Positions 24,807 through 36,673 of a stretch of 64,000 bases of DNA are shown piece after piece (the stretch's first letter is position 1; every line of letters starts with the position of its first letter). This DNA is from Channallabes apus (taxonomy: Eukaryota; Chordata; Actinopteri; Siluriformes; Clariidae). The DNA is taken from contig CM060109.1 in the NCBI GenBank assembly GCA_030522415.1, positions 34,602,892 through 34,666,891 of the forward strand. The letters are read 5' to 3'. The position numbers and the translations under genes were made by a program. Below the pieces are notes generated by a model. The model had not been told where the DNA came from, ran no database searches, and was given only the letters and a program-made list of their open reading frames with translations.

Positions 24807-25837
24807 TTTTAAAAAATACACTGACATTCAGTTATTAAGAATGACCTCAATTTTTAATTCTCTTAAATTAATTCAACTTAATAATAGACTTCTAGATTAT
24901 GATATTATTTTTAATTGAAGTGTCTACTACATCCTTTTCACGGTTTACACGGTTTATTTCAATCCTCTCGTGTGTATTTTATCCTTTTTTTTGTCTCAAT
25001 AAAAAAAAATAATAATAATTCTCGTAATACGGCGACGTAGGGAGAGAAAAAACTCGCCTCTACTGGGTTCACTCTGTTTATTTTGCCCTTTTTCCGCATT
25101 TCCCCTCTGTATAGCGTGTAGGATCATGGGATATATCCGGTCCTACTAAGTGTAAAATGAACGTGAAGAAAATGAACTAGAAGTGTTTTCCTTGTGTTCG
25201 TTGGGGTTTGAACGGCAAGAAAAATCTGCATGCAACGTTTTTTTTTACACCGTATAACCGCGCAGCCGGACAAACGCACGTCACCAAAGCCCGTGTGAAC
25301 TCTCTCACTGACTCCTACGTATGTATGTGTAGAAAACCCTCGGCACTTCATCCGCGCTCACCGGACACTACGAACAGCAGAAAACGCTCGATTTTAACGC
25401 CCGATAAGAGGTGTTTAATGTAAATTGCTCCCATACCTTGGAGGACTTGGGGCGCGCGCCTTTTCCTGTAAACGACGAATTTCATTATCGATAATTATCG
25501 ATTTTATCGATTAGTTGTTGCAGCCCTAGTATCAACACTAATTTACACTGTTGCCCTGCCCCAGGTTTTATATATACACTGTATATACTGAGGCAATCAC
25601 CGGGCACAAACACATTATTAAATGTACCATAAAAAATGAAGAGAAAATGGCTCATTACAAAAGGGAGTAATTCAACTGAATGTGACATGTATAAATGTAA
25701 CCATTCACACACTTTCAATTTGCCCTTTAAAATCTAATGGCTTTTGTAGCCTTTTAAATACTGAAAACCATTTTCTGACCTGAATATTTTAAGTCTTTTT
25801 TGGAGTCTATTTTGCCACACATTAAAATCGTCCGAGT

Positions 25838-26340
25838 ACACAGATCAGTCATAACACTAACACCGCCAGCAGGTGAACTGAATAACGCTGATTATCAATT
25901 ATATATCAGTGAACTGGTGGCAGGGTCACGGGCAAACAAAAGCTCATCTATGTCCATGGAGACCAAAGGCCAGCCTGCAGGACAAATAGCTGAAAAGAGT
26001 TAATATTGACGATAATAAAATTATATCAGAACACATACTGCTCATGGGCCTCAGCAGGTAAAGATTAAAATCAAGGTTGTTGTTCCGGCCTCCAAATTCC
26101 CTGGATCTCAATTCGATTGAGCATTCATGGGATGGCCCGCACAAGCAAGTCTGATCCATGGAGACTCCAGCTTGCAACTTACAGCACTTATAGATTTATA
26201 CAGATCTGCTACTAATGTCCTGGTGCCAGACACCACAGAACACGGAGTCATGGAGTGATCCCTCAAGAGATCAGAGCTGTTTTAGTGGCACAAGGGGAAC
26301 CTAAAGTCAAGGTGGTTTTAATGTTATGGCTGACTGATGT
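25838..26340 (+). mobile_element. decayed Tc1-type relic, family A, both ends visible
   Basis: The left end reads ACACAGATCAGTCATAACAC and the right end GTTATGGCTGACTGATGT, worn inverted repeats around a 500-bp body. CAAATTCCCTGGATCTCAAT with ATTGAGCATTCATGGG encodes a worn N-S-x-D-L-N-x-I-E-H-x-W, the third catalytic motif of Tc1-like transposases. Most of the transposase gene is deleted, so this is a MITE-like derivative. Sister copies lie at 8985-9345 and 39630-40012. Confidence 0.7.
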
Positions 26341-27089
26341 CCTTCACTGAGTTAATCTCATAAGGGTTTGAAATAATAAGTACAAGGTCATCAGCAGACT
26401 CTTCACACACAAGCAGAGGAAAACTGGACACCACTGTGACCAAAAGGAAGGGGTGCTGGGATTGAAATGACACACATACTCAGGACTACCTTGGCAACCG
26501 TATGTTGCTGTCATAGCCTTTTTTCCTCCAAAGGACACAACACAAGCATACAGAATTGAGTGTAACATTTTGATCAGCAGCCAGACTCAGCTGCACAATT
26601 TACCCAACACTTCAGCCATAAAGCAATTTTAGCCACAGCCATCTACTTTATTTCTGTAGAGCAAATTGATGTTGTTCCATAAACCCACATAATGTGATTA
26701 TTTTTAAAAATATACCGCCAATGGTACAGTAAATTATTTTTAAGTGGGTGGTACAAATTGAATTTTATACTGTCCCTGGTCCCTCTAAGGTCACTTGTAG
26801 AAAAGGGATGTGGTCTAACAAAATTACTTACATTCAATATCTTAGAGCAGTGGTTCTCAAACTTTTTCTGTCATTCCCCACTTAAGGGGGTGAGCAAATT
26901 TTCAAGCCCCACTTGTCAACAAAATAATAACGAAATCTGCCAAGTTTACTGTTTATTGAAATATCAATTTCTAAACCAATGAGATCAAACAACACCAAGT
27001 TAAAAACAGATAAAATACACGTGCAATTGTTATAAAAGGCTTACGTTGTCACTTATCTTTGCATAACTGACCCCATGTTTATTAGCTGC

Positions 27090-27365
27090 TCAGCAATCGT
27101 TTGTAGTTTTTTTGCACTGGCCAATACTGTATGCAACTTTGAATGAAGCCATTTGTGCTTTGCTGTCCACTGATTCAGATTTTACCATGCGATTCTCCTG
27201 CTGTCTGTATTCTGCCAGCTTTCTTTGAAAGAAGTCGAGTGGCTTATTAACGTGTGTTGTCTCTAAGTGTCTTCCTAATTTGTTGGGTCTCATGCGGTCT
27301 GCTGCCAGCGGTATAAGACACAAAACACACACAGGTCTCTCCTCTGCCCCCACCATCCCCACCAT
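27090..27365 (-). pseudogene. hAT transposase N-terminal fragment with BED zinc finger
   Basis: The 91-codon frame starts with ATG at 27363-27365. C13, C16, H33 and H38 (RPVCVLC ... LGRHLETTH) form a BED-type zinc finger, which hAT transposases use for DNA binding. The following FFQRKLAEYRQQ segment fits the linker after the finger. The catalytic RNase H-like and dimerisation parts of a normal transposase of about 600 residues are absent; the left end of the element lies only 240 bp further on. A DNA-binding peptide could still be made, but nothing shows expression. Confidence 0.75.
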
Positions 27366-27383
27366 GAAGCAAGTTAGGCTTCA

Positions 27384-27700
27384 TTAGTGGTGGGCGATAT
27401 AACCAAAATCTTCTATCACAGTAGAAGCTATTTTCTACCTCGGTAACAATATATATATATATATATATCACAATATAGCAATTTGTATTTGAAAATGCAT
27501 AAATAAAAATTCAAACACAAAGAAACTGTTTTACATAATGTAATTTTATATAAACTGTGAATTGCTGAGGTTTGCCGCATTTTTTTTTTACTTTGGCCAT
27601 ATTCGTTTGGATGCTTGGATTTCAGATGATAGAAGAGGTTTGACGTGTTTCCACCACTTGTTAAAACAGTGAACTTGCGTACCTTGCAAATCAAATTCAA
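27384..27700 (-). mobile_element. piece of a second hAT element inside the first
   Basis: The left border reads TAGTGGTGGGCGATATAACC, a hAT end common in fish. On the minus strand at about 27590-27690 the frame encodes TSGGNTSNLFYHLKSKHPNE, the second half of a BED finger; the second Cys of the finger is replaced (ICKVRK). The frame is followed by a stop soon after. I did not find the matching right end, so the copy is partial. (TA)n lies at 27449-27468. Confidence 0.6.
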
Positions 27701-27915
27701 AAATTCTATTTAATTCAAACCTTAAAATAAAAGACTATGAATAGGAAATAAATAGGGTAAATTTAACTAGGAATGAATAAAATAAAATATAAAAACTAAA
27801 GTTAAAATAAAATAACTGTACAACAATACACAATATAGAAAATATATGAAGAATATGTGAACAATAAGAGCAGCTGTACGAGTAGCAAAAGAATGGTAAT
27901 GTCCAGGGTTGTGCA
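27688..27915 (-). repeat. LINE-tail-like AT-rich repeat
   Basis: The order of words (CAAATTCAAA..., AAATTTAACTAGGAATG, ATAACTGTACAACAATA) resembles the internal part of the repeat at 2057-2480, so this is probably a second fragment of that family. Confidence 0.4.
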
Positions 27916-28396
27916 ATCCACATATTTAAAGTGGATCACGTTCATCTCATTCGTATCACTTTTCTTATACCCAAACTAATTCCACACCACAGACGAGGCA
28001 CCTTTTTTCTTTACAATCTCCTCGTTGTTGGTTTTGTCACATATAAGCAAGCTCACTGCTCGTCTTCTTCCATTGTCGAAGTGTATGTGAAGCCAAACAC
28101 ATCAAAAGTGGGACGAAACCGTGGCACCCGATTGAACCAAATATCGGCGCAAATACAGCGCAGCGCGACTACCTGAATAGCGCAGTGATGATCTGGTTTA
28201 TTTGCGCAGCCCGGTGGATCGCGCAGCGCCGCTCGAATGCGACCCACTATGTTTTTATTTACAAACTATTTAAAATGTCAGGACTGTTTATTATTGTTTC
28301 CGCCTTGCCATGCCTGGTTTGTATGTGCGCATCCCAGAAAATGTATTTTGATGGTCGGCGCGGTATATTTCTGTCAGAGTCGCGCAGCGCTGCCCA

Positions 28397-28501
28397 GGGG
28401 AACAATAACTTCGGGCCAACTTGAGCAGCGCTGCTCGAATCACAAACCTGCGCGACCCACTGGGCAGCGCTGCTCAAGTTGGCCCGAAGTTATTGTTCCC
28501 C
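28397..28501. repeat. perfect 38-bp inverted repeat with a 29-bp spacer
   Basis: Bases 28397-28434 (starting GGGGAACAATAACTTCGGG) are the exact reverse complement of 28464-28501. The block is CpG-rich, unlike the surrounding intron, and lies near the right end of the hAT element. Confidence 0.95.
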
Positions 28502-29134
28502 TATGGTTCCACTTTTTCTCCCGGCCCACAACTGATGTTATTTTAAATTTACTTGTATTAATGATCCATTTATTTGTGTGTGATTGTTTAGTTTTGAGCG
28601 TACGCTCTTCATTATCAATAAAGAAAAGCATGAATTAGAATAGGTACTTTCCTGTTATTTCCTCCCGTTCATTGCGCCCCACCTGTCATGTCTGTATTCC
28701 CCACTAGTGGGGCGCGCCCCACAGTTTGAGAACCACTGTCTTAGAGGAAGATGAAACTGAGTGAATAAACATGTATACACATTGCCTGCTATAAGACAAA
28801 GTATTGAGAGAAAAGATGGCATAACAATTGGAGAACCCCAGAACAAAGCATTGTTCAGAAATTGAATAATGCCAAAAAAGGCCTAATATGTTATTTGTCA
28901 TGTAAGATTTTACAATGAAATAAAAAAAGTCTTACAGTGCAAGGTAGTAACAATAATTTTAATCGCATACTTAATTATTAATCTTTGTTATTTCATATTG
29001 TTTAATTCTGGGTTTCAAAAAAGGACTTTGCATAGTTCGATAACATCTTTAAATGCACACGAATAACTATAGCTAAGATAAAACTTGATCTTTTCTACAC
29101 TGAAGAACTTTACAGTTATTTAAAAAAGCATATA

Positions 29135-30268
29135 CAGTGGAACCTCGGATTACGAGCATAATTCGTTCCGGAACTGGGTTTGTATTCCAAAACATTCGTA
29201 AACCAAATTTAATTTTCCCATAAGAAATAATGGAAACTCAAATTATTAGTTTTACAGCCTGAAAAAAATTAATACATAAAAATAATTAACACAAAATATA
29301 AAGTAAAAATAAAACAAATTAACCTCCACTTTACCTTTAAAAAAATGTAAAAATAAATCCCGACAGATAAGTGTTTCCGTTTGTGCACGCAGGCGCTGTG
29401 TGTGTATGTAAAATGTGCGTGCACACACACACACATTAACGGAGAGACCGTTTTTTAAAACCACTTAAAAGTTAGCAAGGAACATCGCTAGTCACACTAG
29501 CGTGAGCGCATACTAACAGAATCACTGCTGTAAAGTAAAACAACAACAACAACATCAAAAAACAACAAACAAATTAAACAGCTCCTCACCTTTGAAAACA
29601 ATCGCGACAGAGAAGAGTTGCTGTGTGTTTGTTTGGGAACCTGAGAGAAGGGGGGCTGTAAACGCGAGCGAGTGTGTGTGTGTGTGTGTTTGTTGATGTA
29701 AGTGAATGAGCGCACACGCACACACACACACACATACACTTGCACGCGTTTCCAGCCCCCCTTCTCTCATGTTCCCAAACAAACACACACACTCTCTGCC
29801 TTACACAGACACACACACACGCACACTCAAAACCTCTGCAAGCACTAAGGTTGACTGTAAGACCTCTGCAAGCACTAAGACTGTAGGTCTCGTCTTTACA
29901 GCCCCACTCCTCTCAAGAAACAAACACACAAACTCTGCTCTGTCGTGACTTTTTCAAAGGTGAGGAGCTGGTTGATTGTTTTTTTTTGTTGTTGTTGTTT
30001 TACCTGACTGCAGTGATTCCGTTATTATGCGCTCACCTGAGTGTGACTAGCGATATTCCTTGCTAATTTTTAAACGGTTTTAAAAACGGTATCTCCGTTA
30101 ATGTGTGTGAGTGTGTTTGCATGCACATTACACACACACACACACACAGATACTCTGTGCTCATAAACTAAGACAATGCTCATTTTTCAAGTCAAAATTT
30201 ATTACAAATCTTTGCTCATCTTGCGGCACACTCGTAAACCGTGTTACTCGTAATCCAAGGTTCCACTG
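29135..30268. mobile_element. large fold-back element with Tc1/mariner-like ends
   Basis: The ends read CAGTGGAACCTCGGATTACG and CGTAATCCAAGGTTCCACTG, flanked by TA on both sides (29133-29134 and 30269-30270). Unlike ordinary elements the two halves are inverted copies through most of the length: TTAACGGAGAGACCG (about 29436) pairs with CGGTATCTCCGTTAA (about 30087), CAGCTCCTCACCTTTGAAAA (about 29579) with TTTTTCAAAGGTGAGGAGCT (about 29950), and GAAGGGGGGCTG with CAGCCCCCCTTC near the centre. A short direct duplication (GACTGTAAGACCTCTGCAAG / GCAAGCACTAAGACTGTAGG) lies right of centre. There is no transposase. Confidence 0.85.
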
Positions 30269-30822
30269 TACATGAAAGGCAAAAAAGAAGACAAGACAAA
30301 AATACAGGACTGTTCTATATTTAAAAATTACAAAAGTGACTAGACATGTCTGGTGTGCAGATTCAGATCAGTACAGAATAAAAAGGAAAAGAAAGGAAAG
30401 AAAGAACAATAGAAACAAAAGCTATTCTAAAGATTTAACAGATATAGAATTAAAAGTGGGACAAAAATAGCAGTGCAATAGAGAAGGAAAGCCTCACTAT
30501 GAAGCCCCACTTCAGCATACACAAAATCCATGTGTTTATCCAGATCGTTTAATGTGGTCTACAGCGACGCTCAGAAATGACCTATAAATAGCGCCAATAT
30601 TCCTAATCTAAAAGGAGAAACAGTGGGACAGTAGTACTCATGGTTCTGTATAGGTAACCAGAAGGTCATGAGTTGAAATCCCAAGATTTCCACAATGCTT
30701 TGTGGAACACCCTTCAGTTAAATCCTCACCTGCTTAGGTAATGTGGTAATGCACACATTTACATTTCATATACTGTAGAGTAAATAATGTTTTGCTACTT
30801 AACATGGAAAATGAGGAATTGA

Positions 30823-30828
<6 letters not shown>

Positions 30829-30863
<35 letters not shown>

Positions 30864-31108
30864 AGCGCATTAGAGCAGGCTAATTCACAACATTCATAGA
30901 CTTTGAGATCAGCTGCACTGCTGTGCCAATTATTTCCATTTTTAGTCTCTCTCTCTCTCTCTCTCTCTGTCCCTCGCTCTCTCTCCCAATTACATTGTTA
31001 TTATACATCTGAAGAAAGAATTCCTTATTAGAAAATAAAAAGGGGACTCGGCTTGATGTCAGGAAGTATGTAATCTCTCTCTCTCTCTCTCTCTCTCTCC
31101 CTCTCTCC
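30829..31108. repeat. (GA)n and (CT)n microsatellite cluster
   Basis: One GA tract and two CT tracts within 280 bp could pair as inverted repeats. Confidence 0.95.
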
Positions 31109-31957
31109 CCTGTCAATTGCTGTGTTACGGCAATTTCCAGAAATGATAAACCTTCCTTATGAAGCAGGGTTCATGTAAGGTCCCATGTCTCACTTCTACC
31201 TGCTGATTTATCACCATTCACCACTTTTCTGACAAATCCCTAAAGATACAATTAGCCACTTCTCTCTGTTAAGGCACACAGCTCCTGCCACCATGCGAAA
31301 GTCTCATCTGCTTTTTTTTTTTTTTTTAACAAGGAGCTCATTCCTCAAATGCACAATCAGATTGTAATAAAGTTTGAGCCAGTGAGAGAGGGAAATAATT
31401 GGCACAGCAGTACAGCTGATCGCTCATACAATAAATGTTGTGAATTAGCCTAATGATACTCCATAGTTTTACATCAGCATAGCTGTTTATATATACTCCT
31501 AGGGATCAATTCACCATTGATTGTGTGAAGCGGAATACCATTATTTGTTACTTCTAGACTATAAGGTCAGGGTTCACAGTTCAATAAGAGTTGAGTTATA
31601 CAGCAGTAGTTTACATTATAAATATTGCAATGCGTACAGGAACACTGTAAATCTCCTGAGCTGGTGTGTTCTTTATGAACATCTATATCACGCTGACTGA
31701 ATAACCTCACAGAAGAGCTATGCTTAAAATCCAACTTTACCAGACTGATCTTAGGGCAGCGAAAAATTTTAACTTTGCCTTTGTGAGGATTTTTATCATT
31801 CCCTGTACTGGGATTTTGCCGTGAACTGTCTCCTTGCAGAGCTCACAGCACTGATGCACAGCACACAATAAGTGGAGGAAAATTCCTGCTTATAGATATT
31901 GGATTCTTAAAGTACAGGCAAATGTCAATTTGGAATGAAAATTATACTCATACATAC

Positions 31958-32200
31958 AGTGAAATTACCGGCACCCTTAGTATGATGGGTATAAGATGGG
32001 TAAAAAAAAGAAGATTTATAAAAAATGTTTATTTGTGGTTATTTAGCTTAATCTTTTACTCAAAATATAGGGAAAAAATCTAATCATCTAACCATCACCT
32101 GAATCGTGTTCATTCTAAACAAATTAAGAAAACTCACTCATCAGCACTTATTAATTGCGATCCTTGAAGATTTGTTTTTCCCCACAGCTGTCTTTGTGCA
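31958..32200 (+). mobile_element. possible Tc1 end fragment
   Basis: CAGTGAAATTACCGGCACCC resembles the outer box of a fish Tc1 family, and the AT-rich arm that follows is compatible. No transposase or second end is seen. Confidence 0.35.
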
Positions 32201-34164
32201 TGGAGGTAAAACACATGTACCCTCCTACATGCAGGACAGGTTGTTTACAACACCTATGACATATCTGTAATATTTATCTGTATTGTACATGTGTATTAAT
32301 AGTCTTTCCCATGTTGATGAATGACTAGTGGAATTTTAAACAGTATTAAACAGTAGGCTATGTACTATACAGTACATATCCCTGGTTCTATGACTGATTG
32401 AATTCCTACATTCAAAAGAGTACAACTTAAGCATGTTGAGTAATTTTCATCCTCTATAGCCTAAAGGACAGCATCAACAACTTGAGTGATTCGCAATCTC
32501 AGTAGGAAGCAGTTTTAACACTTTAAGTCATTTTCAGTCTGAGGAGGAAGTAATATAACCACTTGGAGTGATTACATTCCCAACAAGCAGGGTTTACACT
32601 ATTTAGGAGTGCTATCTCTTAACTGCAAGTGTGTGTCTTACATCAGGACCTGTGTGGGACACTTGTTTTTATATATGGGCTCCAGTTCTGAAGAAAACCA
32701 TCTTGGTGAGCTGGAATAAAAATAAAGCAGAATAGTAATTTATATATGTATTATAGAATGGTTCTACGAGTAAGTGAAGAATTGCTCGGACCACTTGTAT
32801 GTGCAGAGGGCAGGGCAATAGTTGCCCAAGCTAACTAACCTCAGCTAATTTACCCTTGGGAGGAAAAAAAAAATAAGGATTTTATTTATGCTGTTGTGGC
32901 TACATACATACACGCAGATCTTACTTGTTGCAGTTAAACCCACTGAAATTGTGACATAATTGAAACCCTTACAACTTTTTAATAGGCAATTTGTGATTGC
33001 GATACTGTTTAGTATGTTGGGTCTAACACAGCATCTTTTTATTATATTACTGAAGGATAACTTGGCTGCAATACCTTACAATTGTATAAGGTATTAATAA
33101 ATAAATGTTTATTATTGTTATCCATACATTGTATGACATTTATTCATGGAGATCTGAGGTATGACTACAATCAAATACTTGGTTTTGGATGATACAATGA
33201 AGTATATTACATTTGCAATTACTTGACTTTATGGCTTTATGTACCTCCTATCACCTGAGTTTGTGTATGAAATTTGGAATATTATGATACATGTTGTTCA
33301 TCTAATTGTTTCAGATCATGATTACATTTTTATTCTTGCTTTATTGACTAAAGAATGTGAAGGACAAGAGCCACTAATTGTAATCCGGTGCATATGCAGA
33401 CTGCTATATCCCCTATAGCATGGGGATCTTGGCGGAGTTTGCTGGGTTACAGCAGGTTTTGCTGCGCTCTGACCCATAGCGCATCAGACTTAATTGCCAT
33501 TCCTGCTGTCACCTGTTCAGTGGAAGCTTCTCACAGTTAAGAGCTCATTTTAACCCTGTGGACTATAAACCGATGTGGCATGCAGCACAATGGAGGAAAC
33601 ACAGTCTAATTGCTCTCAAGGACTAAATGTCAAAATCCTCGCTAGTATTTGAAGCCAGACGTCTATCTATCATAGTCTTGTGACAGACTATCTATTGCTA
33701 ATTCTGATAATCACAAATTAAATATTGAAATATTTAAACCTATTTCATATTTCACAGAATTACATAAAATAAAATTTTGTTCTAGAAATAACAATAACAG
33801 CAATTAATCCCATGATTTTTATATCACCAAGATGCAATTACATTTCAATTTACCTGGGACAATCCAGGTGAAAAATACAAAGATGGATTTTATAGCTAGC
33901 TAGCTTCCAGCTACTATTAGCCACCTTTCACAAAAAAAAAAAAAAATTGCTAATAAGAATTTATCTTATTACATTTAAGAATTTTATTTTCCTTGTGTGT
34001 TTTCAGACAATCAAATAAGCTAATATTAGCAAACATAAGCTAACATAAAATGAAAGACATTTATGTGTATTATGTTAGGTTGGGGACACGTAACAACTGC
34101 AATGGCATTAATCTCTTATCTCGTCTTATTGTTTATACCGATTTATCTTGGGTTAATTTATACA

Positions 34165-34400
34165 GGGGGCCTGGATCCTAACCCAGGACACACCCTGGAC
34201 GGAGTGCCGATCCATTGCAGGGCACACACACATAATATTTACACACTTCAGGAAATTTGAGAACGACAGATTAGCCTAATCTGGATGTCTTTGGACTGTG
34301 GGAGGAAACCTGATCACCCAGAGGGAGAACGTGCAAACTCCATGCACACAGACCTGAGGTGTGAATCCAACCCACACCCTGGAGACAGTACTAACCACTA
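34165..34400 (-). repeat. tRNA-like interspersed repeat, reverse orientation
   Basis: GACACACCCTGGACGGAGTG, CGATCCATTGCAGGGCACAC and GTGCAAACTCCATGCACAC are the reverse complement of the copy at 52505-52862. Conservation is fair. Confidence 0.65.
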
Positions 34401-34739
34401 AGTCAATGTTAAAATTTCTATCATAAATTGTTATCATAAGTGTTAACGATAAAAATCTTATCTTGTTATACAAATATATTAGTCTTTCTAGCTAACCTGT
34501 CTGACATTAGAGAAGCAACCTTTGATAAGAAAACATTACCATCATGAAATGTTTGTTCATACACATTTGAGATAATATATGTATGCTAATATCCAAGGCA
34601 TGCTACATCAGTAAATTGTAGATTACACAAGAAACACAAAAGACAAATAAAAAACATGTAACAAGTATGTGAACACCTGATTACAACCTCATTTGTAGCC
34701 CAAACTTTTGTCTGTCTAAAATGCCATGGTGTGCATAAG

Positions 34740-35160
34740 CATTACAATTTACCTTAACTAGAATTAAGTGGACTCAACCAGTTTCAATGCCCCTGTGCAC
34801 AAAGTAAGACATCGTTTGGAAGCACTCAAGTGGACTTCACAGAGCCCTGTCCTCAGTGGCAGTGAACACCCTTGGGATCAACTACATTCAAGATCAACAC
34901 CCGTGTCCAATACACTTGTGACTGACCAACTATAACTCTTACAGAAGAATGAGCACAAATCCCTAAGCAACATCCTAAAAGCTAGTGGAAAGACTTCCCA
35001 CAAGAGCAGAGGATATTACAGCAGCAAAAGGACTAACTCAATATTAATGCTATGACTTTGAAATAGAATATGGCATACAAGTGTCATTGGTACAGAAGGT
35101 TCCTACAAACGTTATGCGTCTGAGGCCGGAACGCTCTCATCAGACACTTCATGACCTGTA
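34740..35160 (+). mobile_element. decayed Tc1-type relic, family B
   Basis: The 3' half of a transposase gene is recognisable by its worn words: GTGCACAAAGTAAGACATCG, CACAGAGCCCTGTCCTCAGT (worn S-P-D-L-N) and GAACACCCTTGGGATCAAC (E-H-x-W-D). The tail AAAAGCTAGTGGAAAGACTT and ATTACAGCAGCAAAAGGAC corresponds to the C-terminal R-R-V-E-A-V-I-A-A-K-G region. The same family is represented at 11029-11385. Confidence 0.65.
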
Positions 35161-35164
35161 GGCA

Positions 35165-36641
35165 TACTGTCTGGCACTAAGACTACCCTTATTTTACTTA
35201 TTGTTTCTTATATAAACAACGTCTTAGGATTCATTTTACTCGACTGACTCAAAAGCTGCTTACCAATACTGTTCAGTAATCAGATAATCAAACACTGACC
35301 ACAGAGTGCTCTGCTTGTTCTAATATTTCAGTATCAGTATTCAGTAACATTATCAAGTAGTAACCAGTGCATAAAGCTGACATTTCATATGACAAAGATC
35401 CATTATGATCAGTCCACAAACTAAAATTACAACATATTTATAACAAATGCAAACTGACACATTGACATTCACTGGCAAAAGAGTTTATCCAAAAGCTATT
35501 TACAAAAACTTAAGCTTGGACGCTTTGTGCAACGGTCCATCAACAGCTTGCAGTTTATATGGGGACTAGGGTAACTACCCATCGTTGATGGGAATAGAGT
35601 TAATTAGAAATAGTTAAAAGGTTAAAACTAGAAATAAGCTGATCAGCTTTAATGTACAGTAATCAGTGATATTATTTCTGGTCGATCCTCTGTACATGTC
35701 TGCCAGTGTTTCTGTACAGCAAAACTCTCTGCATAACTTACTGTATTAATACAAAGAAATATTTTTTTTGAAGGTTGGGTATCTTACGCCTTTTTTCTAC
35801 TAAGTTGCACTTCTTCCATCGTCAGCCAAATGCACTCTCTGTTCAATAATTGAAGAGTGAATCACAGATGAGAATTTTTTTTTTAAACGGTGAAAAAAAA
35901 ATTAAGTTCATTTACATTGCATAAGTAGCTCATTATTAGTAGTTTATTTTAAAGTAGATTATCAAATCCAACACGTAACTGCTCGTAACATCTGTTTTAC
36001 TCAACATTTTGATTTCAAGGTTAAACTTCAAGCAGATATCCAAGTACTGCAAAAGTTTCTTTAATTACTGTCTAAAATATGTTGTAATAGATATTTATAG
36101 TGATTACGTATGGGGCAATCCATGTTGGCTCATAACACTGCTAAGTATTTTAAAGTGCTGCAGATAGGTTTGCTCTAACATCCCATGTTTTTTTCTCATA
36201 GTGCTTAACAATACTGTTTTTTATTATCACCTACAAACTTCTTTGAGTGTACTCATCTTCTAAGCACTGCAGCAGAATCTTAATCGCTGAGCATTTGATG
36301 CTGCTGATGCTATATAATCAAGGTGTATCAAAAAATCCATAACCTCTACCAAGGCTGAAACTATGACCTGGGTTTAATATGCGATCTATTTTCTAACAAA
36401 AATGATTAAATATTTTTCTGCTCTGCATAATGACCACTAGTAATCCTCTAACCTGTACAGTTAAAAGCTAAACCTGGAATTTTTATTCTATCCTTCCTAA
36501 ATGCTCGTCCCTGGAGCTGCTCCCTCTGCTGTTGTTACACTTCAGCATGTGCCGACCTGAAACCCTAATTAAACTCACACTCATATGAGTGCTGCTCAGA
36601 CACATGCGCCAACCTACTTATGCATACCAATTTGAAATTCA

Positions 36642-36673
<32 letters not shown>

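Larger units (their letters stand above)
22639..25528. mobile_element. non-autonomous hAT transposon carrying an inserted Tc1 element
   Basis: The left end reads TAGGGCTGCAACTAACGATT and the right end TTAGTTGTTGCAGCCCTA, inverted termini rich in ATCGATTA words. An exact 8-bp target duplication, GTATCAAC, flanks the element at 22631-22638 and 25529-25536, which is diagnostic of hAT. Without the Tc1 insert (22890-24501) the element is about 1.28 kb and has no transposase. Two similar blocks, near 22690-22750 and 24510-24570, lie on either side of the Tc1 insert. (TA)n tracts occupy 22764-22821, 22852-22889 and 24750-24802. Confidence 0.95.
26848..28738 (-). mobile_element. hAT transposon with BED-finger remnant and inner insertions
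   Basis: The ends read CAGTGGTTCTCAAAC and GTTTGAGAACCACTG, perfect inverted termini over 15 bp. An exact 8-bp target duplication, TCTTAGAG, lies at 26840-26847 and 28739-28746. The body (1891 bp) contains a truncated transposase start (27090-27365), part of a second hAT (27384-27700), a LINE-tail-like piece (27688-27915) and a GC-rich part with a 38-bp inverted repeat (28397-28501). Confidence 0.93.
30270..34164. other. intronic sequence, mostly without recognised features
   Basis: (GA)n lies at 30829-30858 and (CT)n at 30947-30967 and 31076-31108. A possible Tc1 end fragment starts TACAGTGAAATTACCGGCAC at about 31958. The remainder is AT-rich and unassigned. Confidence 0.4.

Noticed and set aside
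28053..28247. 64-codon minus-strand frame ending TMEEDEQ as a host exon
   Set aside because: It lies wholly inside the hAT element 26848-28738 and has no splice signals or known domain.
29497..29948. THTHTH- and VCVCVC-rich open frames
   Set aside because: They lie over CA/GT repeats in the centre of the fold-back element.
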